NCBI GenBank assembly: GCA_002747875.1
Contig: PDQT01000139.1
Coordinates: forward strand, 1-34,632
DNA: 34,632 nucleotides
Origin: a bacterium DOLZORAL124_64_63
GTDB lineage: Bacteria > Krumholzibacteriota > Krumholzibacteriia > LZORAL124-64-63
Direction of reading: 5' to 3'
Below, piece by piece: positions 26,696 through 34,632 of the stretch. The notes below the pieces were generated by a model. The model was not told the origin of the DNA and did not search any database. It saw only the letters and a program-made list of their open reading frames with translations. Position 1 is the first letter of the stretch, and every line of letters begins with the position of its first letter. Position numbers and translations under genes: made by a program.

Positions 26696-27946
26696 ATGCC
26701 CAGCACCCGGAAAATTCTACTCACCATCCTGGCTGTCGTCGTCCTTCTGGGAGGGGCGGGGGCGGGATTGCATTTCAGCGGGAAACTGCCTTGGGGGCAG
26801 GCCGCGGATGGGGCGCCGACCGGCACCGGCACCGGGCATGGGGGCACCGCGGGCGCGGACAGGCGCCAGGATAAAGACAAGGACAAAGACGGCAAGCAAG
26901 AACCCGAGGTCATGCCCGTACCGGTGGAACTGGCCCAGGCCCGGGCCCACGGCATCAGCGCCTATTACCGGGCGGCTTCGGTGATCGAGGCCGATCGGCT
27001 GGTGGATCTGCCCAGCCGCAAGACCGGCCGCGTTCAGAAGCTGCGGGTCGAAGAGGGCGACTGGGTGGAGAAGGGCGACATCCTGGCCGAACTGGAGAAC
27101 GAGCGGGAGAAGATCCAGCTCCGCCAGGCGGAACTGACCTTGGAGGACAAGATGCGGCTGCTCGAGCGCAGCCGGGAGATGGTGGCTTCCCATCTGATCA
27201 GCCAACAGGAGTTCGATGACGCCCACTCCCGCTGGAAGATGGCCGAGGCCGACCGGGATCTGGCCCGCATCAGCCTGGAGGAGACCCTGCTGCGGGCCCC
27301 CTTCGCGGGGCAGATTACCGAACGCAAGATCGTGTTGGGACAGCAGGTGACCCAAGGGGCCCCCGCCTTCACGCTGGGGGATTTCAGCCCCCTGCGCATG
27401 CGGGTGAACCTGCCCGAAGCGGTGGCGCGCAAGGTGCGGGCCGGCCAGCGCGTGCTGGTGGCCCCGGAGTCCGGGCCGGAGAATCTGGAGGCCACGGTGG
27501 AGCGCATCAGCCCGGTGGTGGACCCCGCCACCAGCACCGTGCGCCTGACCTTGCTGATGGATGGGACGGACGGCCTGGCCCGCGTGGGCGGTTTCGCCAA
27601 GGTGCGCATCACCACCGACACCCACCACGACGCCCTGAGCATCCCCAAACTGGCCCTGGTGGAAGAAGGCGCCCTGCGCAGCGTCTTCGTGGCCGCGGCG
27701 GATACCGTGCGCAAGGTCGAGGTGCGCACCGGCCTGTACGACGAGACCCATGTGGAGGTCCTGGAGGGCCTGGCTGACGGCGACTTCGTGGTGGTCGTGG
27801 GGCGGGGCGGCCTACGCACCGGCACCCTGATCCGAGCGCTCAACGGCGCGGAGGTGGGCTACTCCGCGTCCTCCATTCCCGATACCTTGGCCGCCGGGAC
27901 TATGGCCGCCGGGACTATGGCTGCTGGGGCGGGGGCCTCCCGATGA
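26696..27946 (+). CDS. RND efflux membrane fusion protein (HlyD/AcrA family)
   Basis: The product is 416 aa from the ATG at 26696, which has AGGAGAG about 11 bases upstream and directly precedes a membrane anchor (about 7-23); there is no lipobox. A flexible Gly/Thr then Asp-Lys repeat linker (about 35-70) leads to the periplasmic part. The biotinyl-lipoyl-like half-motif is DLPSRKTGRVQKLRVEEGDWVEKGDILAELE. A helical hairpin follows (about 145-200), then the second half-motif LLRAPFAGQITERKIVLGQQV, and a beta-barrel domain with VVDPATSTVRLTLLMDG and VGGFAKVRITTD. It should couple the two RND permeases encoded next to an outer-membrane channel, which is not in the window. The C-terminus has a short Ala-Gly repeat. 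The stop overlaps the next start by four bases (ATGA). Confidence 0.93.
   Translation: MPSTRKILLTILAVVVLLGGAGAGLHFSGKLPWGQAADGAPTGTGTGHGGTAGADRRQDKDKDKDGKQEPEVMPVPVELAQARAHGISAYYRAASVIEADRLVDLPSRKTGRVQKLRVEEGDWVEKGDILAELENEREKIQLRQAELTLEDKMRLLERSREMVASHLISQQEFDDAHSRWKMAEADRDLARISLEETLLRAPFAGQITERKIVLGQQVTQGAPAFTLGDFSPLRMRVNLPEAVARKVRAGQRVLVAPESGPENLEATVERISPVVDPATSTVRLTLLMDGTDGLARVGGFAKVRITTDTHHDALSIPKLALVEEGALRSVFVAAADTVRKVEVRTGLYDETHVEVLEGLADGDFVVVVGRGGLRTGTLIRALNGAEVGYSASSIPDTLAAGTMAAGTMAAGAGASR
27889..27933 (+). repeat. In-frame 15 bp tandem repeat at the fusion protein C-terminus
   Basis: GGCCGCCGGGACTAT occurs twice exactly (27889-27903 and 27904-27918) with a third decayed copy (27919-27933). 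It encodes LAAGTMAAGTMAAGAGA, a disordered-looking tail. Confidence 0.8.
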
Positions 27947-30900
27947 GGGTCATCCGCTACGCGGTCAGCCATCCGGTGACCGTCTGGATGGCGACGCTGG
28001 CCGCCGTCGTCTTCGGCATGACCGCCCTGAGCCGCCTGGACATGCGCCTGCTGCCGGAGATCCGCTACCCCACCCTGACGGTGCAGACGGAATTCCCGGG
28101 CACCGCCCCCGTGGATGTGGAGAATCTGGTCACGCGTCCTCTGGAAGAGGCTGTGGGCGTGGTGCCGGGGCTGCGCATGGTGCACAGCATCAGCCAGTCG
28201 GGCATGAGCCAGATCACCCTGGAGTTCAACTGGGGCACGGCCATGGACTACGCCGCCCTGGACGTGCGGGAGAAGATCGACCTGGTGCGCCTGCCCGACG
28301 AGGCCCGCGTGCCCCTGCTCCTGAAATACGACCCGGGACAGGACCCGGTCCTGCGCATCGGCCTGAGCGGCCGGGCGCCTCTGGTGCAGTTGCGCAACCT
28401 GGCCGACGAGGTGCTGAAGAAGGAGATCGAGGCCCTGCAGGGCGTGGCCGCGGCCCAGGTGGCCGGTGGTCAGGAGGAAGAGATCCGCGTCGAACTGGAC
28501 GAGGCCCGGCTGGCCGGTCTGGGATTGACGGTGGTCGGCGTGCGGCAGTCCCTGGCCGCGGAAAACATCAACGCCTCGGGCGGGCGCCTGCGCGATCGCA
28601 ACGCCGAGTACATCGTGCGCACCCTCAGCCGCTTCGAGAACCTGGAAGATATCGGGCAGGTGACGGTGGCCGTGATCCAGGGGCAGCCCATCCACCTGGG
28701 GGAAGTGGCGCGGGTTTTCCGCACCCACAAGGAGCGCACCGAGATCACGCACATCGACGGGGTGGAGAGCGTGGAGCTGTCCATCTTCAAGGAGGGCGAC
28801 GCCAACATCGTGGAGATGGCCCGCCGCGTGACCGGCCAGCTGGACGGCCTGCGCGACAGATTGCCGGACGGGGTGCGCCTGGAGGTACTCTTCGATCAGA
28901 GCCTGTTCATCGCCTCGGCGGTGCGCGAGGTGCGCGACAACGCCCTGGTGGGCGGCCTGTTGGCCGTGCTGGTGCTCTTCGTCTTTCTGCGGGATTACCG
29001 CGGCACGCTGATCATCGGCATCGCCATCCCGCTGAGCATCGTGGCCACCTTCATCCTCATGCTGACGCGTGGGGTGAGCCTGAACGTCATGTCCATGGGC
29101 GGTCTGGCCCTGGGGGTGGGCATGCTGGTGGACAACAGCATCGTGGTGCTGGAGAGCATCCACCGCAAACTGGAGAGCGCGGGGGACGATGCGGACTACG
29201 GCGAGGTGGCCGCCCAGGGCGCCGGCGAAGTGGCCGGGGCGGTGACGGCTTCCACGTTGACCACCCTGGCCGTTTTCGTGCCCATCGTCTTCGTGGTCAC
29301 GGGCGTGGCCGGGCAGATCTTCCGCGACCAGGCCTTGACGGTGACCTTCAGCCTGCTGGTCAGCCTGGTCTTGAGCCTGACGTTTACGCCCATGGCCATG
29401 GCCTTCGGGCGCCGGGTGCGTGGAGCGCGTTTGGGGGAAGGGCGTTTGCGCGCCCGCCGGGAGAGTGGCGGGGGGCTGTCCTGGTTCGCGTCCTGGCGCG
29501 GCTCGGTGCGGGGCGGGACACACCGCCGGGAACGGTGGGTTGCGGCCCTGAAGATGCTCCCTCTGTTCCTGTTCGTGGGGGTGCCCCTGTTGCTGGGCCG
29601 GGCGGGGGGCTGGTTGCTGCTGGGCGCGCGCCGGCTGGTGGACCTGCTTCTTTGGCCTCTGACGACCCTCTTCGAGGTGGTTTTTCCGCGCCTGAGCCAG
29701 GGATACGCGGTGGCTTTGCGGCTGGCCCTGGCGCGGCGGTTCCTGGTGCTGCTGTTGGTGGTCGCGGTGGCGGGCGGGGCGTTTTTCCTCTGGCCGAAGC
29801 TGGGCACGGAATTGGTGCCGCCTCTGGCCCGGGGTGAATTCACCCTGGCTTTGGCCATGCCCGAAGGCACACCCCTGAGCGGGACCGACCGCCAGGTGGC
29901 GGCCCTGGAAAAGGAGCTGCGGGCGCTGCCGGGCGTGGCTCTGGTGGCGGGGGACGTGGGGGTGTCCCGTGACGGAGGGACCAGCGCCGAACGCCGCAAG
30001 GAGAACCATGCCGAGGTGCACGTGCGCCTGCGCGACAGTCATGCCCGGCTGGAGGCCACCGTGCTGGAGGATATCCGTGGCGTCATGCGGAAGTACCCCG
30101 ACCTGAGCATGAAGGTGCGGCACCAGGCCCTGCTGGCCTTCGGGGCGCCGGTGGAGGTGGATGTCTACGGCTACAATCTGCCCGATCTGCAGACGGCCGC
30201 CGACACGGTGCTGGCCCGTCTGTCCAAGGTGGACGGCTTGCGGGATGTGCGGCTGAGCATGATGCCCGGCTCGCCGGAGGTTCGGGTCCAGTTCGATCGG
30301 GACAAGTTGAACCGTTTCGGCCTGACCCTGGGCGGGGTCTCCAACCTGGTGCGCGACAAGGTGCGCGGCACCGTGGCCAGCCGTTATCGCGACCGGGAAC
30401 GGCATGTGGATATCCGCGTCATGAATCGCGATGATCAGCGCAACACTTTGACCGCGGTGCGGAACCTGATCGTGGGCACCCGCGACGGCGTGCCCATCCG
30501 GCTGGGCAGCCTGGCCGACCTCGAGGTGGTGACGGGCCCGTCGGAAATCCATCGGCTGGGCGGCAAGCGCGTGGCCATCGTCTCGGCCAATCTGGCGGGC
30601 CGGGACCTGGGTTCGGTGACGGCGGAAATCCGAAGCGAACTGCGGGGGCTGTCCCTGCCGGCGGGCGTGTCGGCGGAAATGGGTGGCCAGAACGATGAAA
30701 TGGCTTCCAGCTTCCGCTCCCTGCAGATGGCCATCCTGCTGGCGGTGTTCCTGGTCTATCTGGTGATGGCCTCGCAATTCGAGAGTTTCATCTACCCGCT
30801 GATCATCATGTTCACGGTGCCGCTGGCCTTGAGCGGGGCCGTCTACGGGCTGTATCTGGGGGGCATGAACATCAGCGTGATCGCGGTGATCGGGGGCATC

Positions 30901-31215
30901 ATGCTGGCGGGTATCGTGGTCAACAACGGCATCGTGCTGGTGGACCGCATCAACCAGTTGCGCCGGCTGGGCCTTCCGCTGAACGACGCGGTGCAGAGGG
31001 CGGGCCAGGAGCGCCTGCGGCCCATCCTGATGACCACCTCCACGACGGTGCTGGGTCTGCTGCCCATGAGCCTGGGACTGGGAGAGGGCGCCGAGCTGCG
31101 CGCTCCCCTGGCCGTCACCGTGATCAGCGGCCTGCTGCTGGCCACGGCCCTGACGCTGCTGGTGGTGCCGGTCATCTACACGCTGCTGACGCGCCCCCAT
31201 GCGGAGGACGGATGA
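27943..31215 (+). CDS. RND efflux permease 1 (HAE1-like) with an extra hydrophobic insert
   Basis: The product is 1090 aa (AcrB 1049). It should be an inner-membrane proton-driven exporter. TM1 follows MRVIRYAVSHPVTVW. Porter-domain motifs include LPEIRYPTLTVQTEFPGTAPVDVE. TM4 has GVGMLVDNSIVVLESIH: the first proton-relay Asp (397) is kept but the second is Asn-398. TM10 has IVVNNGIVLVDRIN (Asn-994, Asn-995), where AcrB has its relay Lys. This Asp-Asn/Asn-Asn pattern occurs in one large branch of bacterial RND pumps. Between TM6 and TM7 about 95 residues (491-585) replace the usual 40-50; they include an Arg-rich stretch and two hydrophobic runs (about 537-552 and 555-582). Translation is coupled to the fusion protein (ATGA). 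Substrate is unknown. Confidence 0.93.
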   Translation: MRVIRYAVSHPVTVWMATLAAVVFGMTALSRLDMRLLPEIRYPTLTVQTEFPGTAPVDVENLVTRPLEEAVGVVPGLRMVHSISQSGMSQITLEFNWGTAMDYAALDVREKIDLVRLPDEARVPLLLKYDPGQDPVLRIGLSGRAPLVQLRNLADEVLKKEIEALQGVAAAQVAGGQEEEIRVELDEARLAGLGLTVVGVRQSLAAENINASGGRLRDRNAEYIVRTLSRFENLEDIGQVTVAVIQGQPIHLGEVARVFRTHKERTEITHIDGVESVELSIFKEGDANIVEMARRVTGQLDGLRDRLPDGVRLEVLFDQSLFIASAVREVRDNALVGGLLAVLVLFVFLRDYRGTLIIGIAIPLSIVATFILMLTRGVSLNVMSMGGLALGVGMLVDNSIVVLESIHRKLESAGDDADYGEVAAQGAGEVAGAVTASTLTTLAVFVPIVFVVTGVAGQIFRDQALTVTFSLLVSLVLSLTFTPMAMAFGRRVRGARLGEGRLRARRESGGGLSWFASWRGSVRGGTHRRERWVAALKMLPLFLFVGVPLLLGRAGGWLLLGARRLVDLLLWPLTTLFEVVFPRLSQGYAVALRLALARRFLVLLLVVAVAGGAFFLWPKLGTELVPPLARGEFTLALAMPEGTPLSGTDRQVAALEKELRALPGVALVAGDVGVSRDGGTSAERRKENHAEVHVRLRDSHARLEATVLEDIRGVMRKYPDLSMKVRHQALLAFGAPVEVDVYGYNLPDLQTAADTVLARLSKVDGLRDVRLSMMPGSPEVRVQFDRDKLNRFGLTLGGVSNLVRDKVRGTVASRYRDRERHVDIRVMNRDDQRNTLTAVRNLIVGTRDGVPIRLGSLADLEVVTGPSEIHRLGGKRVAIVSANLAGRDLGSVTAEIRSELRGLSLPAGVSAEMGGQNDEMASSFRSLQMAILLAVFLVYLVMASQFESFIYPLIIMFTVPLALSGAVYGLYLGGMNISVIAVIGGIMLAGIVVNNGIVLVDRINQLRRLGLPLNDAVQRAGQERLRPILMTTSTTVLGLLPMSLGLGEGAELRAPLAVTVISGLLLATALTLLVVPVIYTLLTRPHAEDG

Positions 31216-31216
31216 T

Positions 31217-34200
31217 ATGGGCCTGACCTTCTTCAGCCTGCGCCGGCCCGTGACCCTGGCCATGGTCTCCGTCTCGGTGATTCTGCTGGGCAGCGTCAGC
31301 CTGCTGAAGTTGCCCTTGGAGTTCCTGCCGCAGCTGGAGTTCCCCTACATCGCCGTCTACATCCCCTACCAGAACGGGTTGCCCACGGAGAACGAGCGGG
31401 AGATCGTCCGCCCCATCGAGGAGGTGCTGGCCACCCTGGGCGGCGTGCGCGAGATCCGCAGCTACAGCGATGCCGGCGCCGTTGAGGTGGGCGTGGAATT
31501 CGACTGGGGCCGGGATGTGAACCTGCTGCGCATGGAGGTCAAGGAGCGCATCGACCAGATCCGCGGCAACCTGCCCGCGGACATCCGGCAGATCCTGCTG
31601 CTGACCTTCAACAGCAACGACATCCCCATCATCGAGGGACGCGTCTCGGCCAAGGGGCGGGACCTGAGCGAGAGCTGGGATCTGCTGGATCAGAAGATCA
31701 TCGCGCCGCTGCAGCGCATCCCCGGCGTGGGGCGCGTGAATATCGACGGCGTCAACCCCACGCAGGTTTCCGTATACCTGCTGTTCGACAAGATCATGGA
31801 GCACAACGTGGACGTGGGGCTCCTCTTCGCGAGGCTGGAGGCGGCCAACGTGGAACTGACGGTGGGGCGCGTGACCGACGACGGGTTGCGCTACGACGTG
31901 CGCACCGTCAGCGGCCTGGACCGGGTGGAGGACCTGAAGGAGTTGCCCATCAACGACGCGGGCCTGCGGTTGAAGGACGTGGCGGAGGTGCTGTACGGGG
32001 CGCCGGCCCTCAGCTACGGACGCGTCTTGAACCAGGAGCCGGCCATCGCCTTCTGGATCCAGAAGGCCTCGGGCTACAACACCGTCCAGGTGTGCCGCGC
32101 GGTGAATCAGGAACTGGAGCGCATCAACCATGACCCGGCCCTGGAGGGCATCAGCAGCTTCGCCTTCTTCAATCAGGCCGACCAGATCACCGGCTCGTTG
32201 CGCAGCCTGTTGCAGGCCGGGATCCTGGGTTCGCTGATGGCGGTGGTCATCCTTTATCTCTTCCTGCGGCGGCTGAGCATGACGCTGGTGGTGTCGGTGG
32301 CCATCCCTATCTCCATCCTGGGCACGGCCGTTTATCTGTTCCTGACCGGGGGCAGCCTGAACGTGCTGTCCATGATGGGGCTGATGCTGGGCGTGGGCAT
32401 GCTGGTGGACAACGCGGTGGTGGTGCTGGAAAGCATCCACCGGCGGCAGCACCTGGGCGCCACACCGGTGGCGGCGGCGGCGCGGGGGACGCGGGAAGTG
32501 GGACGGGCCATCGTGGCCTCCACCCTGACGACGATCATCGTCTTCGCGCCTGTTTTCCTGTCCAAGGCGGATCAGATGACGGTGTGGCTGAGCGAGGTGG
32601 GGGTGACGATCAGCGTCACGCTGGTTTTCTCGTTGCTGGTCAGCCTGACGATCATTCCGGCCCTTTCGGTCCGCATGACCCGCCCGGGCAAGGGCCGGAT
32701 CCGGGATGCCCGCTGGCTGGTGTGGTTGCGGGAGCGCTATCTGCGGGTGTTGCGCTGGACGGCGTTGCGCCATCCGCTGACCACGGCCTTCGTCATCATG
32801 CCGGTGGTGCTGGGCCTGACGGGGGCGGCCATCAAGATCACCAACTTCAAGCCGGACGTGGAAGGCGAGGAGGGCTTTCGGCGCAACAGCCTGCGCGTGG
32901 GCCTGGAATACAGCGACCCGGTGGACAAGCATGTCAGCCGGAGTTGCCTGCAGAAGGCCCTGGAATATCTGGAGGGAAGGCGCGCGGAGCTGGCGGTCAA
33001 GGATATCTACGCCTGGTATGGTGCCGACGGGGCGGCGGTGATTCTTTTCTTCGAGGACGGGGTGGCGGATGAAGACTTCTTCCGGGCCACGCGTGAGGGG
33101 CTGCGCGCGGACCTGCCGGAGCAGGCGGGCGTGCGTTACCGCTTCGGCGGGGACGAGGGACAGGATTCCGGTGCCAAGACCTTCAGCGTGACCATCAGCG
33201 GCGAGGAGACGGAATTCCTGGAGAGCTTCGTGGCCGAGGCCAAACGTCGGCTGGCCACCGTGGACGGGGTGTCGGATCTGCGCAGCGACCACGAGGGCGG
33301 CAAAAGCGAAATCCAGGTGCGGGTGGACGGGCGGCAGGCGGGACGCTTCGGCATCAGCGCCAGGGACGTTTCGCAGATCATGACGCTGACCTACCGGGGC
33401 GTGCTGCTGCCGCGGCTGCGCACGGGGGATAAGGAGATCGACATGATCGTCTCCCTGTATCCCGACGACACCGAATCCCTGGAGAACCTGGCCCTGTTGA
33501 CGGTGAGCAGCATGAACGGCCAGCCCGTGCAACTGGGGCAGGTGGCGGATTTCGTGTTCGGCCACAGTCCCGAGCGTATCTTCCGGCGGGACCAGCGCAG
33601 CGGCATCACCATCAGCGGCACCTATGAAGGGGATAAACTGAACGACGCCCTGGACCGCATCCGGCCCCTGCTGGAGGGCATGGAACTGCCCCTGGGGTAC
33701 GACTGGAACTTCGGCTCGGAAATCGAGCGCTCCCGGCAGCAGCAAAGCCAGATGGGGGTGAACATGCTGCTGGCGTTGGCCTGCGTCTTCTTCGTCATGG
33801 CCGGCCTTTTCGAAAGCCTCATCTACCCGCTGGTGGTCATGGGCACGGTGCCCTTCGCCAGCCTGGGCGTTTTCTGGCTGATGATGGCCACGGGCACGCC
33901 CTTCAACCTGATGGCCATGATCGGCATCGTGATCCTGATCGGCGTGGTGGTGAACAACGGGATCGTGCTGATCGACCACATCAACAACCGCCGGCGGGGC
34001 GGCCAGGAACTGGACGACGCCCTGGTGGAGGCTTGCGCCGAGCGCCTGCGACCCATCCTCATGACCGCGGGCACCACCATTCTGGGGCTGCTGCCTTTGG
34101 CCGTCTCCGACGGCGCCAACGTGGGGGGGGCCGCCTACTACCCCATGGCCCGGGCCATCAGCGGCGGATTGGCCAGCGGCACCTTGCTGACGCTCCTGGT

Positions 34201-34330
34201 GCTTCCCACCTACTACCGTCTGACCACTTTGTGGGTTTCCCAGATAGCTGACGGATGGTCTAAGTGGTCGCAATACAGGGCAGATAGGGCTGTCTCGGGC
34301 AGTGGTGGAGCATGGGACGATGAATATTGA
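31217..34330 (+). CDS. RND efflux permease 2
   Basis: The product is 1037 aa from the ATG at 31217, one base after the stop of permease 1, with GGAGG at 31203-31207. An in-frame ATG at 31199 overlaps the previous gene and lacks a good site. TM1 starts MGLTFFSLRRPVTLAM. TM4 has GVGMLVDNAVVVLESIH (Asp-398, Asn-399) and TM10 has GVVVNNGIVLIDHIN (Asn-913, Asn-914), the same relay pattern as permease 1. The TM6-TM7 linker is of normal length, without the insert of permease 1. The two proteins are clearly different sequences, not a recent duplication. Two permeases with one fusion protein suggest a heteromeric pump as in MdtBC. The C-terminus has an extra hydrophilic tail of about 30 residues ending GGAWDDEY. 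Confidence 0.93.
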   Translation: MGLTFFSLRRPVTLAMVSVSVILLGSVSLLKLPLEFLPQLEFPYIAVYIPYQNGLPTENEREIVRPIEEVLATLGGVREIRSYSDAGAVEVGVEFDWGRDVNLLRMEVKERIDQIRGNLPADIRQILLLTFNSNDIPIIEGRVSAKGRDLSESWDLLDQKIIAPLQRIPGVGRVNIDGVNPTQVSVYLLFDKIMEHNVDVGLLFARLEAANVELTVGRVTDDGLRYDVRTVSGLDRVEDLKELPINDAGLRLKDVAEVLYGAPALSYGRVLNQEPAIAFWIQKASGYNTVQVCRAVNQELERINHDPALEGISSFAFFNQADQITGSLRSLLQAGILGSLMAVVILYLFLRRLSMTLVVSVAIPISILGTAVYLFLTGGSLNVLSMMGLMLGVGMLVDNAVVVLESIHRRQHLGATPVAAAARGTREVGRAIVASTLTTIIVFAPVFLSKADQMTVWLSEVGVTISVTLVFSLLVSLTIIPALSVRMTRPGKGRIRDARWLVWLRERYLRVLRWTALRHPLTTAFVIMPVVLGLTGAAIKITNFKPDVEGEEGFRRNSLRVGLEYSDPVDKHVSRSCLQKALEYLEGRRAELAVKDIYAWYGADGAAVILFFEDGVADEDFFRATREGLRADLPEQAGVRYRFGGDEGQDSGAKTFSVTISGEETEFLESFVAEAKRRLATVDGVSDLRSDHEGGKSEIQVRVDGRQAGRFGISARDVSQIMTLTYRGVLLPRLRTGDKEIDMIVSLYPDDTESLENLALLTVSSMNGQPVQLGQVADFVFGHSPERIFRRDQRSGITISGTYEGDKLNDALDRIRPLLEGMELPLGYDWNFGSEIERSRQQQSQMGVNMLLALACVFFVMAGLFESLIYPLVVMGTVPFASLGVFWLMMATGTPFNLMAMIGIVILIGVVVNNGIVLIDHINNRRRGGQELDDALVEACAERLRPILMTAGTTILGLLPLAVSDGANVGGAAYYPMARAISGGLASGTLLTLLVLPTYYRLTTLWVSQIADGWSKWSQYRADRAVSGSGGAWDDEY

Positions 34331-34472
34331 TTGCGCGGGAACCCGTATGTGTCTATCATTCGTCGAACATGGTAGTTCAATGGAGATTTCAGGGGTTTTG
34401 GCTACTGTATCTTTCCTCGCCTAGCCGGCCGGCTATCCGGCCCTGAGTCATGACAGAAAAGGTGATTTGAAA
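34331..34472. other. Intergenic region after the RND operon
   Basis: It holds a 14-base perfect palindrome, TAGCCGGCCGGCTA (34422-34435), with no T-tract after it, so termination is uncertain. No convincing promoter for the next gene was seen. Confidence 0.4.
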
Positions 34473-34632
34473 ATGTACACTCCAAGCTCTAACGACCGCG
34501 TGGCCATCTTCATCGATGGTGAGAATATCCATTACAGCGCGAAGCACCTGAACATGCGCCTGGATTATTTGAAGCTGTGCCGTAAGCTGGCCGGCCCCCG
34601 TCGATTGGTGCGCAGTTACTTCTATACCGCCA
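34473..34632 (+). CDS. NYN-domain (LabA/DUF88-like) protein, N-terminal part
   Basis: Only the first 53 codons are in the window. After a short tail, RVAIFIDGENIHYSAK matches the first strand of NYN/PIN-like nuclease domains, where the Asp of FIDGEN is a metal ligand. The stretch LDYLKLCRKLAGPRRLVRSYFYTA continues as in LabA/DUF88 proteins (second strand with Y-Y/F). The family is thought to act on RNA. The ATG has AAGGTGAT eight bases upstream. Completeness and further domains cannot be judged. Confidence 0.8.
   Translation, partial: MYTPSSNDRVAIFIDGENIHYSAKHLNMRLDYLKLCRKLAGPRRLVRSYFYTA

Noticed and set aside
27859..31263. 1134-codon frame antisense to RND permease 1
   Set aside because: His/Gln-rich product typical of the complement of GC-rich genes; the plus strand is a clear RND protein.
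31172..34273. 1033-codon frame antisense to RND permease 2
   Set aside because: Same shadow effect; the plus strand has conserved RND motifs.
34422..34435. Palindrome TAGCCGGCCGGCTA considered as the RND operon terminator
   Set aside because: No T-tract follows, and a short GC palindrome is expected by chance in such a genome; left as a note only.

Overview
This window reads as a stretch of core chromosome from a GC-rich, diderm (Gram-negative-type) bacterium. The evidence for a diderm is a class A penicillin-binding protein, an RND efflux operon, a lipoprotein with a lipobox and a Wzz-type polysaccharide co-polymerase. The 16S gene is complete and the anti-Shine-Dalgarno end is present, and most genes have GGAG-like ribosome binding sites. 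I could not assign a phylum by eye. The 16S sequence is not an obvious proteobacterial, firmicute or Bacteroidetes type, so a less-cultured lineage is possible, but that is a guess.

Layout. Positions 1-4.0 kb (minus strand) hold a secreted CotH-family protein cut by the window edge, then a rarA-pfkA pair closed by a strong terminator. Positions 4.1-7.0 kb (plus) hold a tightly packed nucleoside-salvage operon, deoB-cdd-deoA. Positions 7.1-9.2 kb (minus) hold a class A penicillin-binding protein. Positions 9.6-15.2 kb hold a complete rRNA operon with two strong tandem promoters, 16S, tRNA-Ile(GAT), tRNA-Ala(TGC), 23S, 5S and a terminator. Its 16S and 23S genes are flanked by long complementary arms that should form RNase III processing stems.

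Positions 15.3-19.4 kb (plus) hold a fused NDP-forming acyl-CoA synthetase with its ATP-grasp half first, overlapping sppA. A convergent lipoprotein with a zinc-protease motif follows (19.4-20.3 kb, minus). Positions 20.6-22.9 kb (plus) hold a Wzz-like protein and a tyrosine-kinase-like ATPase with a tyrosine-rich tail; no glycosyltransferases are next to them. Positions 23.3-26.5 kb (minus) hold a bifunctional formiminotransferase-cyclodeaminase and, beyond an intrinsic terminator, an MFS/POT-like transporter. Positions 26.7-34.3 kb (plus) hold an RND efflux operon: one membrane fusion protein and two different RND permeases, with overlapping or nearly touching ends. The window ends inside a NYN-domain (LabA/DUF88-like) gene.

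I saw no insertion sequence, phage, CRISPR array, toxin-antitoxin or defence locus. I do not see a clear new multi-gene system. The points most worth a second look are the extra hydrophobic insert in the first RND permease, the inverted domain order of the acyl-CoA synthetase, the orphan Wzz/kinase pair with a third membrane segment, and the structured flanks of the rRNA operon.
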